Origin: Imbricaverruca yamaguchii
Taxonomy: Eukaryota > Arthropoda > Thecostraca > Neoverrucidae
NCBI GenBank assembly: GCA_034440575.1
Contig: JAOTOL010001278.1
Span: 244,501 to 308,500, forward strand
Length of the DNA stretch: 64,000 bases
Direction of reading: 5' to 3'
This document shows, piece after piece, positions 1 to 10,889 of this stretch (its first letter is position 1; each line of letters begins with the position of its first letter). A model generated the notes under the pieces. It was not told the origin of the DNA and did not search any database. It saw only the letters and a list, made by a program, of their open reading frames with translations. The translations under genes and the position numbers were made by a program.

Positions 1-131
1 AGCGGAGCTAGTGAAAAGGGATGTGTTTAAAACTACCAATAAGCAGCTGCTAGGCTTCCGCCATGCAGAGCCACAACGCAAGGTCGGGCATTGTTGTGGC
101 AGTTCCCCGTGGCAGATGACGGGGATATACG

Positions 132-348
132 TCACCGCCGTACTCGTTCCACTACGCTGACCTGACTTGTATCCACTCCATCAACCAGCCACCGCCGCAC
201 ACGCTCTCCCCGCCAGACAGCCGTTAGCTCCGCCAAAATGTACATCAGTTCGGCGGCGGAGTCGGCGCTCTCACCGGACGACACGAGACGGCGCGGGTCG
301 GCCGCCGGTTTGTATTGACGTGTCCGGTTGGGCGGTGAGTGTGGTGTC

Positions 349-398
<50 letters not shown>

Positions 399-421
399 AC
401 CACCACCGCCGCCACCGCGGC

Positions 422-460
<39 letters not shown>

Positions 461-776
461 CGCGGCGCGGCGTCACGGCCGCCTCGTCGTCCGACATGGA
501 CGACACACCGCTGGTAGCCGAGCCGGCCGCGCGCTCCCGCTGGCCGTCGCGCCGTCTCGGTCGAGCCAGGAGACGCGCCTCGTCGTCGGCGTGGCGACGG
601 CTCGGCGGGCCGCCACCGAGCACGCGGCCGTACAGCCGGCTGAGGCGGCGCGCGGCGCCGCGCAGACTGGCCTCCAGCCCGGCCAGCAAACTCTCGAGGC
701 TGTCCGCGTCGTCATCTGCCGACGACGCGGCGTCAGGTGGCTGGCTCGCCGCACGAGCACGCGGCGCTGTCGTCAT
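132..776 (-). CDS. Candidate Gly-tract protein or exon, unrecognised
   Basis: An open frame of 214 codons on the minus strand, in a GC-rich block just 3' of the EGF-repeat gene. The first ~60 residues are acidic then Arg/Leu-rich (SADDDADSLESLLAGLEASL) and could form a helix. They are followed by a short acidic stretch (MSDDEAAVTP) and a run of roughly 45 Gly broken by one Arg, encoded by a (GCC)n tract. The tail is a non-repetitive 70 residues. The first Met directly follows a CAG, so this could be an exon with an acceptor at its start rather than a complete gene. I recognise no family. Long frames arise easily in sequence this rich in G and C, and plus-strand frames are also open here, so coding status is doubtful. 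Confidence 0.22.
351..470. repeat. (GCC)n trinucleotide microsatellite
   Basis: Nearly pure GCC/CCG repeat with a short CCA-type interruption near 392-406 and CCG/CCA mixtures after 415. Read on the minus strand in the frame of the candidate exon it gives poly-Gly. In the plus frames it gives poly-Ala, poly-Pro or poly-Arg. Confidence 0.9.
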
Positions 777-1338
777 CTGCCAGCGAGACTGTCAGGTCGG
801 CCGTGCGACAGGCTCTCCCCCGCCGTGTATCGCTCCAGTGAACCGGCACGGCTGCCGTATTGGCCAGCCATGGAGATGTCTGCATGTCGACTGACTGCCG
901 TGTGTCGCGCGGCACGGCAGACACACAGCTGTGCGTTCCCGTGGCTTCGGGAAACGAGGCTCCGCTGGTCACGAGCGGCAGCAGTGTTTAATGATGACCG
1001 GACCACCCCATAGCGCCCAATGATTGGTATCTCACGACAGAAGTGGTCATAATGTGGGCAAGGTGACCGTGTAAGCACCGAAAATTGCAAGATTGACGCT
1101 ATGGTTAGGATATACGTGAAAGGCCGGATAGTTCCGACTTCCACCAGCTGTGTCAGGAGCAGTTGATGATTATATATATGTCCTGTCAGACCACCTAGCC
1201 CAAAATTAATCATTTGAGGCGGTATGCCTGACACTTCGACGTGAGACCACGCGCATGGCATTACGAAAGCACAGCACGCACGCATCTACGCGTATTACAC
1301 ATATGGATGGGCGCGAGCAACAGGCGTGCATATTGATA
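777..1338. other. Gap: nothing recognised
   Basis: Between the Gly-tract frame and the stop codon of the EGF-repeat gene. The composition falls from GC-rich to mixed. This should contain the 3' UTR of the EGF-repeat gene; I did not find a polyadenylation signal I would defend. Confidence 0.4.
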
Positions 1339-4300
1339 TCAGCCGACGGACGCCCGGCGGGAGTGGCTACCTGCTTCCGGTACGTACTGGGAAGGCGTCC
1401 GGTACGGCCGGTCGTACCCCCGGTACGCCTCCTCAGCCGGTGGAGACGGGCCGTACTGCTCGGGTCCATCGTAGAGCTCGAGGGGACGCGCGTACCCGTC
1501 GTATGGGTCGGCGCACGGGTACGGCTCGCAGGGAGGCAGCCGCGAGCCGGGGTCGCACGGCGCCGGCTCATAGCCGTACTTCTCTCGCAAGTAGTGTTCG
1601 CATTTGCGGTCCAGCTCGGCCTTCTTCAGCAGGTAGTCGCACTCGCTGTCGCGGCGGCGGCTGCGGCACAGCCTGCGCCAGCAGAGGAAACACAGCAGGA
1701 ACAGCACCACTGAGCAGATGAGCAGACCCAGCAGCACAAACATCAGCTTCAGCTTCGGCACCAGCACGGTCAGTTCGTCGAGGAAGCGACGGAAGCCGGC
1801 CAGCGCCGGCCCGGTCGGCACGGGTCGGAACTGCGCTGGCTCGCGCAGCAGCGGCGTCGGCTCGTCTTCGTCCTGGTCGACCGGCTCGGCCGGCGTTGTC
1901 TCCTGCTCGAGCACGATTGGCGGTGGCGGCGGCGGCGACGACGAGGGCGCCTCTGTGCTCGCCGAGCCCTCGCACAGCGCGCCGCGTCGGCCGGGCGGGC
2001 AGACGCAGCTGAAGCGGCCACCGCCCAGCGTCAAACACCGGCCGCCGTTCAGACACGGCGGCTCGGCCAGGCACGGGTCGTACAGCTGGCAGCGCGGGTC
2101 GTCGTCGCCGACGCGTCGCCAGCCGGGCCGCGACTCGCAGTCGCATGTGAAGCCGGTGGCGCTGTGCGAGTCGCGGCGGCACACGAACTGCGGCCCGCAC
2201 TGCTCGCCATCCTCGCACGGGTCGACGGGCGTCTCGCACGTGGCGCCGCCCCAGCCGGGCCGACACCGGCACGAGTACTGCTCGCCGCTCTCGACGCTGC
2301 ATGTGCCGCCGTTGGCACAGGGCGCGAACGCCAGGCACGGGTCGGCGATGATGCAGTGGCCGTCTGAGCTGCTGGAGGTCCAGCCGGGCCGGCTGGAGCA
2401 GCCGCACGTGTAGCCCAGCTGCTGGCGGCTGTCCATATGGCAGCGCCACTTGGTGCCACATGGGTCCTTCATGCCCTCGCACGGCACCAGAACAATGTCG
2501 CACGTCTTACCCGTCCAACTTTTCTTACACTCGCAGAAGAAGTGCTTTTCGCCGATGGGAAAGCAGACGCCTCCGTTGGAGCATGGTTCTGCTGAAAGAC
2601 ACGCATCATACACCTCACACTGGGGATTGGTGCGAGAGCTTGGTCGGTATCCCGGCTTCTCGTCGCAACCGCACTCATAACCCAGCGCCGCCTCCGGGTT
2701 CCGCCGACATCGGAAGCCGTCGTTGCACGAGTTCCTCGGCTCCTTGCACGGGTCCCTGGGCTCGGTGCAGTTCTTGCCCTTCCAGGCCGGGTGACAGAAG
2801 CAGCGGTAGAAGTGTTCGCTCTGATCGGCCACGCTGCGGCAGGTGGCGCCGTGCCGGCATGGCCGTAACGCCAGACAGGCGTCCTGCACGACACACTTGG
2901 CCAGCTCGGAGGAGTGGCGGCGCCAGCCGGGCCGCGAATCGCAGTCGCAGTCGAACCCAGCCGCCGAGCTGGAATCGCGCGAGCACACGCTCATCTCGCC
3001 GCACACGCTGATCACCAACTCCGTGTCGTGAACGCACGGGTCGCGTGGTACCTCACACGCCGCACCCGACCAGGCCGCCGGACACCGGCACGTGAAGCCG
3101 CGCCGACCCCTGCCGAGAGACGAGCATGTGCCGCCGTGCAGACAGGGCGCCAACGCGCGGCACGTGTCGCTCAGCACGCAGCGTGGGTCGGCCGCGGACC
3201 GGGCGCTGTAGCCTGGCCGCTGGTCGCAGTAGCACGTGAAGCCGGCGGGAGAGGTGGCCCGGCGAGAGCAGGCAGCGCCGTCTCCGCACGGGGCGCCCTG
3301 GCGGCACGGGTCCCGCGGCTTCTGACACAGTGGGCCCTGCCAGGCGCCGCGGCACCGGCACGTGTAAGGCTCGGCAACGCTACCCGGGCCGCACTTGCCG
3401 CCGTTGCGGCAGGGCCGGCGCACGCGGCACATGTCGGCCTGGACGCACGTGGGGTCGTCCGGCGAGCGCGGCCGCCAGCCGCGCCGGCTGCTACAGCCGC
3501 AGCTGAAGCCCACCTTGCTGCTGACGTCGCGGCGGCACGACCAGCCCGGTCCGCAGCGCGCGTCTCCGGCGGCGCATGGGTTACGCGGTGCGGCGCACAC
3601 CTGGCCGCCCCAGGCCGGCGGACAGACGCACTGGAATCCCGCCACGCCGTCCTCCAGCGTCGGCACACAAGTGCCGCCGTTGCCACACGGCGACTTGGCC
3701 TTGCAGTGTTCGACCAGCAGGCAGCTGGGGTCTGCGGCGGACACGGCTCGCCAGCCGGGCCGCAGCTCGCAGCCGCACGAGTAGCCGGCGGCGGCGCTGG
3801 CGTCCCGTCGGCACGGCCAGCCGGCGCCGCACGTGGCAGAGCCGCCGCACGGGTCGCGCGGCGTGTCGCACGTGCGGCCCGTCCAGGCCGGCCGGCACTG
3901 ACACGAGAACGCACCTGGCGACAGGTAGCGGCACGTGCCGCCGTTCTGACACGGGCTGCCCGTCAGGCAGTGGTCGGTCACCACGCACCGCGGGTCCTCC
4001 TGCGAGGTGGCCGCCCAGCCGGGCCGCGAGTCGCAGTCGCACACGAAGCCGGCGGCAGACGCTGGGTCGCGCCGGCACTTCCACGTCTCACCGCACGCCT
4101 CGGCGGCGCGACATGGGTCGCGCGGCTTGTCGCACGTGGCGCCGTCCCAGGCCGAGGCACAAACACACGTGAAGCCGTCTTCGGGTCCCGGAGAGCACGT
4201 GCCCCCGTTCTGGCAGGGTGCGCGCGCGAGGCAGACGTTGCGCAGAACGCACTGCGGATCGTCCTCGGAGCGCGGCTCCCAGCCAGCCTTCTCGTGACAG

Positions 4301-5166
4301 CCGCACGTGTAGCCGGCACGTTCGTTCGCGCTTCGGCGGCACGTCCAGCCGTGGCCGCACAGCTCGGCGTCGGTGCACGGGTTCTGCGGCATGGTGCAGC
4401 CGTGGCCGGTCCAGGCGGGACCACACTGACACCGGAAGTCGCCGCCCAGACTGAGACACGTGCCGCCGTGGTGGCACGGCCGGTGCGCCGCGCACGGGTC
4501 GGCCAGCACGCACGTGGGATCGGCGTCGGAAGCGGGCCGGTAGCCGGGCTTCTGGTCGCAGCCGCACGTGTAGCCGGCCGGCGCCGAGACGTCCTCGGTG
4601 CAGGTCCAGTCGCCGCCGCAGGGGCGGTCCCGGCAGGCGCCGACGCCGGCCAGCCGGGGAGATCGCGCCACAGCCGGCCCGCAGTGGTCGCCGCCCGAGC
4701 CACCAGTGCACCGGCAGGAAAAGCCGACTGCCGAGTGTGGGTTTCGAACACACCGACGGCCGTCAACGCAAGATGCGGTGGTGCAGGGGTTGTTCGGCAA
4801 GTGACACACGATGCCTCGCCAGGCGGGCACGCAGCGGCAGTAGCGGAGGCTGCCTACCTGACCGGCAGGCATGACCCAGGCGGCGCCGGCCTCTCTGTAC
4901 AAGACCAGTCGGCAGGCGGCACGACCGGGAAATCGCCCACCACACCTCAGCACGTCTGTCTCACACTGTTCGGCTCGGGTCACCTGCAGCGACCTGTAGT
5001 GCAGTCGGAAGAACAGCACGTTGGACGTCTTCGGAAACCAGTGGTTGCTGCAGACAATAATACTGGCAAGAATAGTGCCGAGCTGAACCCATCTCATGGC
5101 GGATACAGAGGACACCAACGGGAAGATCGTGCAACTTATCATATAAATTAAAGAGTAGAATTTCAT
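1339..5166 (-). CDS. Large single-pass membrane protein with ~20 EGF-like domains, intronless
   Basis: An uninterrupted frame of 1,275 codons. Residues 1-40 hold hydrophobic segments. A second Met at residue 24 (position 5,097) begins a better signal peptide (MRWVQLGTILASIIVCS), so either Met may be the start. After a Cys-bearing unique region (to ~125) come about 10 pairs of EGF-like domains to residue ~1066. Type A is canonical (PCxNGGTC, then CxCxxAWxGxxC). Type B (PRDPC, CGxxWxCRRD, AGFxCxC, RPGWRxxSxxDPxC) has a C5-C6 loop of about 15 residues. A Pro/Glu-rich stalk (1067-1140), one membrane helix (1141-1161, MFVLLGLLICSVVLFLLCFL) and a 114-residue Tyr-rich tail follow. This predicts a type I cell-surface receptor or adhesion protein. 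No DSL, Notch LNR, laminin G or kinase domain is visible. Seven of ten type A domains carry the Cys-x4-Ser/Thr-Cys O-fucosylation consensus. GC content is far above the flanks. Specific orthology is unknown. Confidence 0.85.
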   Translation of the reverse strand: MKFYSLIYMISCTIFPLVSSVSAMRWVQLGTILASIIVCSNHWFPKTSNVLFFRLHYRSLQVTRAEQCETDVLRCGGRFPGRAACRLVLYREAGAAWVMPAGQVGSLRYCRCVPAWRGIVCHLPNNPCTTASCVDGRRCVRNPHSAVGFSCRCTGGSGGDHCGPAVARSPRLAGVGACRDRPCGGDWTCTEDVSAPAGYTCGCDQKPGYRPASDADPTCVLADPCAAHRPCHHGGTCLSLGGDFRCQCGPAWTGHGCTMPQNPCTDAELCGHGWTCRRSANERAGYTCGCHEKAGWEPRSEDDPQCVLRNVCLARAPCQNGGTCSPGPEDGFTCVCASAWDGATCDKPRDPCRAAEACGETWKCRRDPASAAGFVCDCDSRPGWAATSQEDPRCVVTDHCLTGSPCQNGGTCRYLSPGAFSCQCRPAWTGRTCDTPRDPCGGSATCGAGWPCRRDASAAAGYSCGCELRPGWRAVSAADPSCLLVEHCKAKSPCGNGGTCVPTLEDGVAGFQCVCPPAWGGQVCAAPRNPCAAGDARCGPGWSCRRDVSSKVGFSCGCSSRRGWRPRSPDDPTCVQADMCRVRRPCRNGGKCGPGSVAEPYTCRCRGAWQGPLCQKPRDPCRQGAPCGDGAACSRRATSPAGFTCYCDQRPGYSARSAADPRCVLSDTCRALAPCLHGGTCSSLGRGRRGFTCRCPAAWSGAACEVPRDPCVHDTELVISVCGEMSVCSRDSSSAAGFDCDCDSRPGWRRHSSELAKCVVQDACLALRPCRHGATCRSVADQSEHFYRCFCHPAWKGKNCTEPRDPCKEPRNSCNDGFRCRRNPEAALGYECGCDEKPGYRPSSRTNPQCEVYDACLSAEPCSNGGVCFPIGEKHFFCECKKSWTGKTCDIVLVPCEGMKDPCGTKWRCHMDSRQQLGYTCGCSSRPGWTSSSSDGHCIIADPCLAFAPCANGGTCSVESGEQYSCRCRPGWGGATCETPVDPCEDGEQCGPQFVCRRDSHSATGFTCDCESRPGWRRVGDDDPRCQLYDPCLAEPPCLNGGRCLTLGGGRFSCVCPPGRRGALCEGSASTEAPSSSPPPPPPIVLEQETTPAEPVDQDEDEPTPLLREPAQFRPVPTGPALAGFRRFLDELTVLVPKLKLMFVLLGLLICSVVLFLLCFLCWRRLCRSRRRDSECDYLLKKAELDRKCEHYLREKYGYEPAPCDPGSRLPPCEPYPCADPYDGYARPLELYDGPEQYGPSPPAEEAYRGYDRPYRTPSQYVPEAGSHSRRASVG

Positions 5167-6430
5167 GGCAATGACGGTGGTTATCTGTTACCACATTTCC
5201 TGACATGCAAAATTCCTAAAACATGATACAAGGTTGATGTGAGTCAAGCCCTCATTTTTTGCAATTGCCTAGCATTTGCAGCAAAACTGTCTACTATTTA
5301 TATGAACTGTAGCACTTTTTGCATATATTTTTCGTGGTCGGCATGCGCTGTGCTTAAGATATCAACCTCAGTTTGTAGTACGCTCGACAACCACGGATTT
5401 TTGTCGCCAGTTCAATACTTATGGAAATGATTAGTTTCTATAGACTGATTGACTTGATTAGTTAGTTTTTAACTAACTAGATTGGTATGCTCAAAAGAGC
5501 AGTTGTGACAATAATAATACATTGAACTTCCCAATACAAGTACAATTTGGCATGCAATATCCAGTGATGGGCTAACCTAGGTGTATGACAACTTACCGTT
5601 GAGGTTTTGAATGCAGCGTAGTTTTCATTGCAATGGTAGGAAGCCATCCGAAATATAGTTTGATTCTTCTCAACAGCACCCATGCAATGTTTCAGGGACA
5701 AACCAAATGCAGCCTGTCAGTGTAGCGGAACTTATTTAACTAGGGCAAATATGAGCAAAATGCGTGGATTTTGTCCTTAGATTGCATCTGGGCCACACGA
5801 TATTGTTGGCTATATCACTTACTCCAATTTTGAAGGATAAAATATTGTCTCATTCAAACGCACCTCAGGAACCGAACTGTCCCCATGATTGGAATGTAAT
5901 ATTGAAATTGCCGCGTTTGCCATATCAGCTTTGAAGAAGCGATCCCCCCCCCCCATATGTAACCTGAGTATGGGTCAGCGCCTAGATAACCTTTTTGTCA
6001 CAGCGTTCCACGTCCTGATTTCACCCAAACACACACCTGCTTTTAAAGCTCTAATTTTAAAATAATAATTACAATATGTCAACTGAATTGCTCACAAATT
6101 GTGGGCATATGAATAGTCCAGTGCATCCACTTGCTGTCCCTATACATACAGCCTGGCATACCATAGCCAGTCCGGTTACATACTGCCGGTGAGCAGTTGT
6201 GCCAGAAGTTATTCTGAAGCTTTGTGAGCACAAGAAGAGCGGACGTGTTTCATCAATGTTTTCGGCCATTTGATGCCATGCGATTTGGTGAATGCCTCGT
6301 GCTTAACCTTACCTTAGCTCTTCGTGCATGTTGAAGAAGTGTGGCTGTAGAGCACAAAATGTGGATGCAGTGCTTTTCAAGCCTACCCTCGTTCGTCTCG
6401 AGCCCGCATGAGTCTTGCACTGAACTGTGG
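5167..6430. other. Gap 5' of the EGF-repeat gene: no gene recognised
   Basis: AT-rich sequence upstream of the EGF-repeat gene, so its promoter and 5' UTR should start here. I see no convincing TATA or initiator element. A C-tract lies at about 5,945-5,955. The minus-strand frame at 6,069-6,269 is discussed under rejected items. Confidence 0.4.
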
Positions 6431-6435
6431 TATGA

Positions 6436-7152
6436 GGTGGGTTCGTACGGATCCCGGGTGCGTGGGTCCGTGGTATCCGTGGTATGAGTGAGGTCGTAAG
6501 GATCCCGGGTGCATGGGTCCGTGGTATGGGTGAGGTCGTAGGGATCCCGGGTGCGTGGGTCCGTGGTATGAGTGAGGTCGTAAGGATCCCGGGTGCGTGG
6601 GTCCGTGGTATGAGTGAGGTCGTAAGGATCCCGGGTGCGTGGGTCCGTGGTATGAGTGAGGTCGTAAGGATCCCGGGTGCGTTGGTCCGTGGTATGAGTG
6701 AGGTCGTAAGGATCCCGGGTGCGTGGGTCCGTGGTATGAGTGAGGTCGTAAGGATCCCGGGTGCGTGGGTCCGTGGTATGGGTGAGGTCGTAAGGATCCC
6801 GGGTGCGTGGGTCCGTGGTATGAGTGAGGTCGTAAGGATCCCGGGTGCGTGGGTCCGTGGTATGAGTGAGGTCGTAAGGATCTCGGGTGCGTGGGTCCGT
6901 GGTATGAGTGAGGTCGTAAGGATCCCGGGTGCGTGGGTCCGTGGTATGGGTGAGGTCGTAAGGATCCCGGGTGCGTGGGTCCGTGGTATCCGTGGCATGG
7001 GTGAGGTCGTAAGGATCCCGGGTGCGTGGGTCCGTGGTATGAGTGAGGTCGTAAGGATCCCGGGTGCGTGGGTCCGTGGTATGAGTGAGGTCGTAAGGAT
7101 CCCGGGTGCGTGGGTCTGTGGTATGAGTGAGGTCGAAAGGATCCCGGGTGCA
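6436..7152. repeat. 42-bp minisatellite, about 17 copies
   Basis: A tandem array whose unit contains GGATCCCGGGTGCGTGGG and GGTATGAGTGAGGTCGTAA. I counted 17 occurrences of the GGATCCCGGGTGC core (one altered to GGATCTCGGGTGC). Spacing is 42 bp except where a 9-10 bp TCCGTGGTAT duplication is inserted, near 6,475 and 6,985. Because 42 is a multiple of three, frames stay open on both strands as 14-residue repeats. The uniformity suggests recent expansion or homogenisation. Confidence 0.95.
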
Positions 7153-10100
7153 GCACATGAGCGAATGCTCGCAAGGAGTAATCTGTTCTGAAATATACTT
7201 GCACGTGACCAGACATGTATATATGAAGTCGCCTGCCACTACGGGGCACCTTGCCATCGAGCAACCACAGACCTGAGCATGGTGTCGTGTACCATATGCC
7301 ACAATGTATCCCATAATCATACAATATTGCGTGGAATGTGGACCAGTCCCACATTTCGAGTTCATCAACTTTATCATTTCTGAATATCGCAACGCTCCTA
7401 CGTTTCACCCCTGAGCACATCCCTACCGTGCCGCAATGCATCGGTCTTCAGTGGAACACGCTTGAAGTCACACTTCGGTTGCTCAAACTCCGCACTTTCT
7501 GACCAAGCGTGATGACCTTGACATTTAACCCCGACGGTCATGTAACTCGAGCATCGTTGTCCGACGATAGCAAGCCAAAAGGTCTGATCACGATCCGGCT
7601 GGTAGGGAAGGGGAAACTAGCGATCAAGAACATATGGAACTAACTACTGGCATATATTTCCAATACCTTGCATTTTTTCCGTGATGCAAGGCATGGTAGA
7701 TTCCACACAGGAGATAGCGGAGCACATTCACATATATAGGAGCGTGAGTCGACATTGAATTTCGGACAATAAGATCGATCCAGTACTAATGCCTTCAAAG
7801 CTTAGCAGCATGACTAAGGGTATTGTATGGAATGGAGGGACCACAATCCATAATGTCGTAATGAAATATCCACAGAGGAGCTCATTGTATTTTTAGAACT
7901 TAGCGCTGAAGTGTTGTGTGTGGTAGTGATGCTCTCCATAACTTCTCTGGAATTGCTACCTCCGTTGATGCTTCACGGTCTCAAGTCCTGCCTGTCCCGT
8001 CCATCTATTCTCAATCTGGAGGAAGCCTTTTAGCTGAAAGGTCAGGCGAAACAGCGATGATGAAGCAACAAACTGATGGGACCTAAATCAGCTAATCGTC
8101 GTGGCATAGGAGTAGTGGTAGGGAGAATGCTTCCCGTATCGATGTCGGCAGATCAGGAAACGGGGCCTACGCAGCATTGTCGTGGCAACGTAAATTAAGT
8201 GCAATTATTTCTTTCTAAGTTTCGTGAGGGTGCTATGCAGCTGTTTTGTGTAAACACTTTTACGCCATGTGAATTGATATGTGTAACGGACGTATATAAA
8301 ATCACATGTCAACTATAGGATCATAAACATTCTCTATAGGTTGATTAGTATTCTTCCAACAGGATGTATTTGATTTTGACTGCTGCTGGTCGACGCTAGT
8401 ATATTCCGAGCACCCGCGCGCTAGTGTACAATATCGCGTTCTTGACACGGTATTGTTCGATTGTAGTTGTCGTAAAATATACTCGCATATGGTAGTTGCA
8501 CCCCGCACCACTCAGAACGCACCCATATAAATATTCCTGAGGGAGACGAAGTATGCGATTGGAATGAAAATAATTGCAAAAGGTCCATGACATGCGATGA
8601 AGATTGAAAGTGCTTCTGTTGAAAGGCATACAATGAAAAGTAACACTACGGAGTAATCCATAAATATGTAGCGTGAATGTTTCAATCACTAACACGCTTC
8701 CACGCCGAACGCACGAGACTTCGCGGCACCGACCTTTCCATAAGATAAACGACAAAACCTCGACTAAATCAAATATTCAGGAAAACCATGCCCTCTCTCC
8801 CATCCTCGTTGGTGTCACTGGTGTTCGAGAAGAAAAAGCCATAACACTAGATAGAAACGGGTAGGTATTTTCCATCGACGATCCGTGTTTGTAACAGCAT
8901 CAGCCTTCCGCCTTTCAAATGAACTGGAGTAAGAAGCTGGCTATTGCCACATTTTCCTTTCGGGCGGACCCGCTGACAGCCCGCAGCGACGCCGTAAACA
9001 GGCCGTCGCCAATACCGTCTGCACGACCACGCTGGGACCGGCGGCCCGGCCGACCAATTCGCTCGCGCGTGTGCCACTGGAGAATGGCACCAGCAATTCA
9101 ACGCCACTCACCCTATCCGTAAGCCCGTATGGGATTATGGGCTTGTGTCAAGGAGTACGAAGCTGAGAGAAATGTCCCCACGCTGCTTGTACATATATGT
9201 ATTAGGCTCTCTGCATTAGTGAGAAATGATTTACTCCAGAGTTGAACGTACGTTTTCGAAAGAATAAATAGGTCACGCGTAGCCTCATGAGATAAATAAT
9301 TCGAACATGAGATATATCAGAAAAACATTAGGCAGAGATAATCACAATCATGATTAAAAAGGAAGTATTCGCTTGGTTTGCAATTACCAACTACCTTCCT
9401 TGGACTAAAGGATACATCTAGCTGGTTAAATATCGCTTCCGTATTTAGCTGGGACCATTTGCACTACGCTTGCTCACCCTTGGATTTATCAGCAACATCA
9501 ACTGAGCAGCTAATTCTGCCGACAGCATAACGCCACCAGCGAACATCAGACCAAGGGAATTAAATTTGTTCTGGAATGGTCGTTAGCTCTCAGCTCAGCA
9601 GCAGGCAGCAACTAAGCGACAGTTCTTCTTCAAGGTCGGACACATACATCGGACCTTTGGAGGAAACGAGCTTAGTTCCATAGCGTTTCCAACATCATGT
9701 ACATGAGACCAAAGTAACTATCAAGGCCGACACATAAAGAGTGAGAAGTTGACGACACTGAGATGTGGAGAATCATGACGGGAATCAACTACGGGATATT
9801 TTAGGCTGAGCAACCTGGCGACGGCCGTGGAAAAAAATGACCACCATGTCATTTGGATCATCATACTTAGCTTTTGCTCCTTCCGCTTCTCAGCAAATCG
9901 CTCAGCACAATATATTTATCATATCCTTTCTGTGCGTTCGTTAATTTTTGGTCACGCTTTGCATCTACTCCCCACCCCCACCCAACCCCTTCCAGCTCCT
10001 TGCTCGATTAACATTTTTATCAGGCATGCTGATTATTTAGCTAACTCGTCCCTCCCTCTGCTTTGGCATTCTGCCCGCCCCCTGCATACCACTCACTTGG

Positions 10101-10334
10101 CTATGCAAAATACCAGTTTCGTTTATCAGCCTCCTTGTTTTGATGACGCGAAGTATTATCGCCCAAAGTGTTGTGGCTGTGCCGGCCTCATAAACCCCCA
10201 TAGAGTTATCACCACAGCCGGTCGTTGCCCGACTAGGCTAGGCCAGTAGTTACGGAGTCGTGGCCCTGTTGCTCGGAAACTTTTTCCCGAGCAGAAGGAA
10301 AGCCGGCATTTGTTTTTCGCCAATGATTCCGTTA
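7153..10334. other. Gap: no gene or repeat recognised
   Basis: Mixed-composition sequence between the minisatellite and the ~3 kb duplication. Open frames are short and show no family signature. A frame at 9,827-10,249 ends in a Cys-rich stretch (YYRPKCCGCAGL) that I do not recognise. Confidence 0.4.
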
Positions 10335-10359
10335 TGTGACTTGGCAGGGGCACTGAGCA

Positions 10360-10475
10360 CAGCTGAGGCTCCTTTAGCTACCCATGAATGGCTGCTGCCC
10401 ATTTAGCTCTCCATGAACAGTTGATATCCAGTTAGCTCTCTATGAACAGCTGATGCTCATTTAGCTCTCTATGCA
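10360..10475. repeat. ~30-bp short tandem motif at the start of copy A
   Basis: Three to four imperfect copies of a motif containing TTTAGCTCTCCATGAACAGC followed by TGATGCTCA. The same array begins copy B at about 13,790-13,900, so it marks the edge of the duplicated unit. Confidence 0.7.
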
Positions 10476-10850
10476 TGTGTTTAAGTACGCATGACTATGT
10501 AGCCCGAGACAACGGACAAATGAACGCCTAATATACCAGCAGCAATTCAATAATCCGGCTTCCCAACGCATATCATCGCCCTTGCAGTGTTCTTAATGGT
10601 GCGACTTACTGGTGATAAATATGTGCTCATCACTGTATAGAAGGCACGATTCCATGCTTTCGTATCTAGAAGAGTCTTAGTCTTTGTATGCATGGTCATT
10701 AATCAGGTGCAGTTGACAGCTCAATTCATTTCCACCAATCTAATATAACATCGAACCCAATTTAAGCACGTCTAATGCAGGATACTAGTCTAGTAATGTG
10801 TGGAGTCTAAAATATAACAATGCAAGTTAAACGGATGTTGTTTCGGACAC

Positions 10851-10852
<2 letters not shown>

Positions 10853-10888
<36 letters not shown>
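10853..10888. repeat. (TA)n microsatellite inside copy A
   Basis: About 17 TA dinucleotides. The corresponding point in copy B (about 14,288) has no such tract, so this expanded or was lost after the duplication. Confidence 0.9.

Positions 10889-10889
<1 letters not shown>

Noticed and set aside
2914..5151. 745-codon open frame on the plus strand
   Set aside because: Antisense to the EGF-array gene. The minus frame has regular Cys spacing and domain structure; the plus frame is Ala/Arg/Val-rich with no domains, as expected for a shadow in GC-rich coding DNA.
6069..6269. Possible decayed transposase fragment (AENIDETRPLF, then RQYVTGL)
   Set aside because: The N-I-D-E-T word recalls DDE transposases of the pogo/Tigger type, but the residues after it do not align convincingly and no other part of such a protein is nearby.
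6253..7392. 379-codon minus frame and matching plus frame as a repeat protein
   Set aside because: Created by the 42-bp minisatellite, which is a multiple of three without stops. The flanking residues show no gene-like features.
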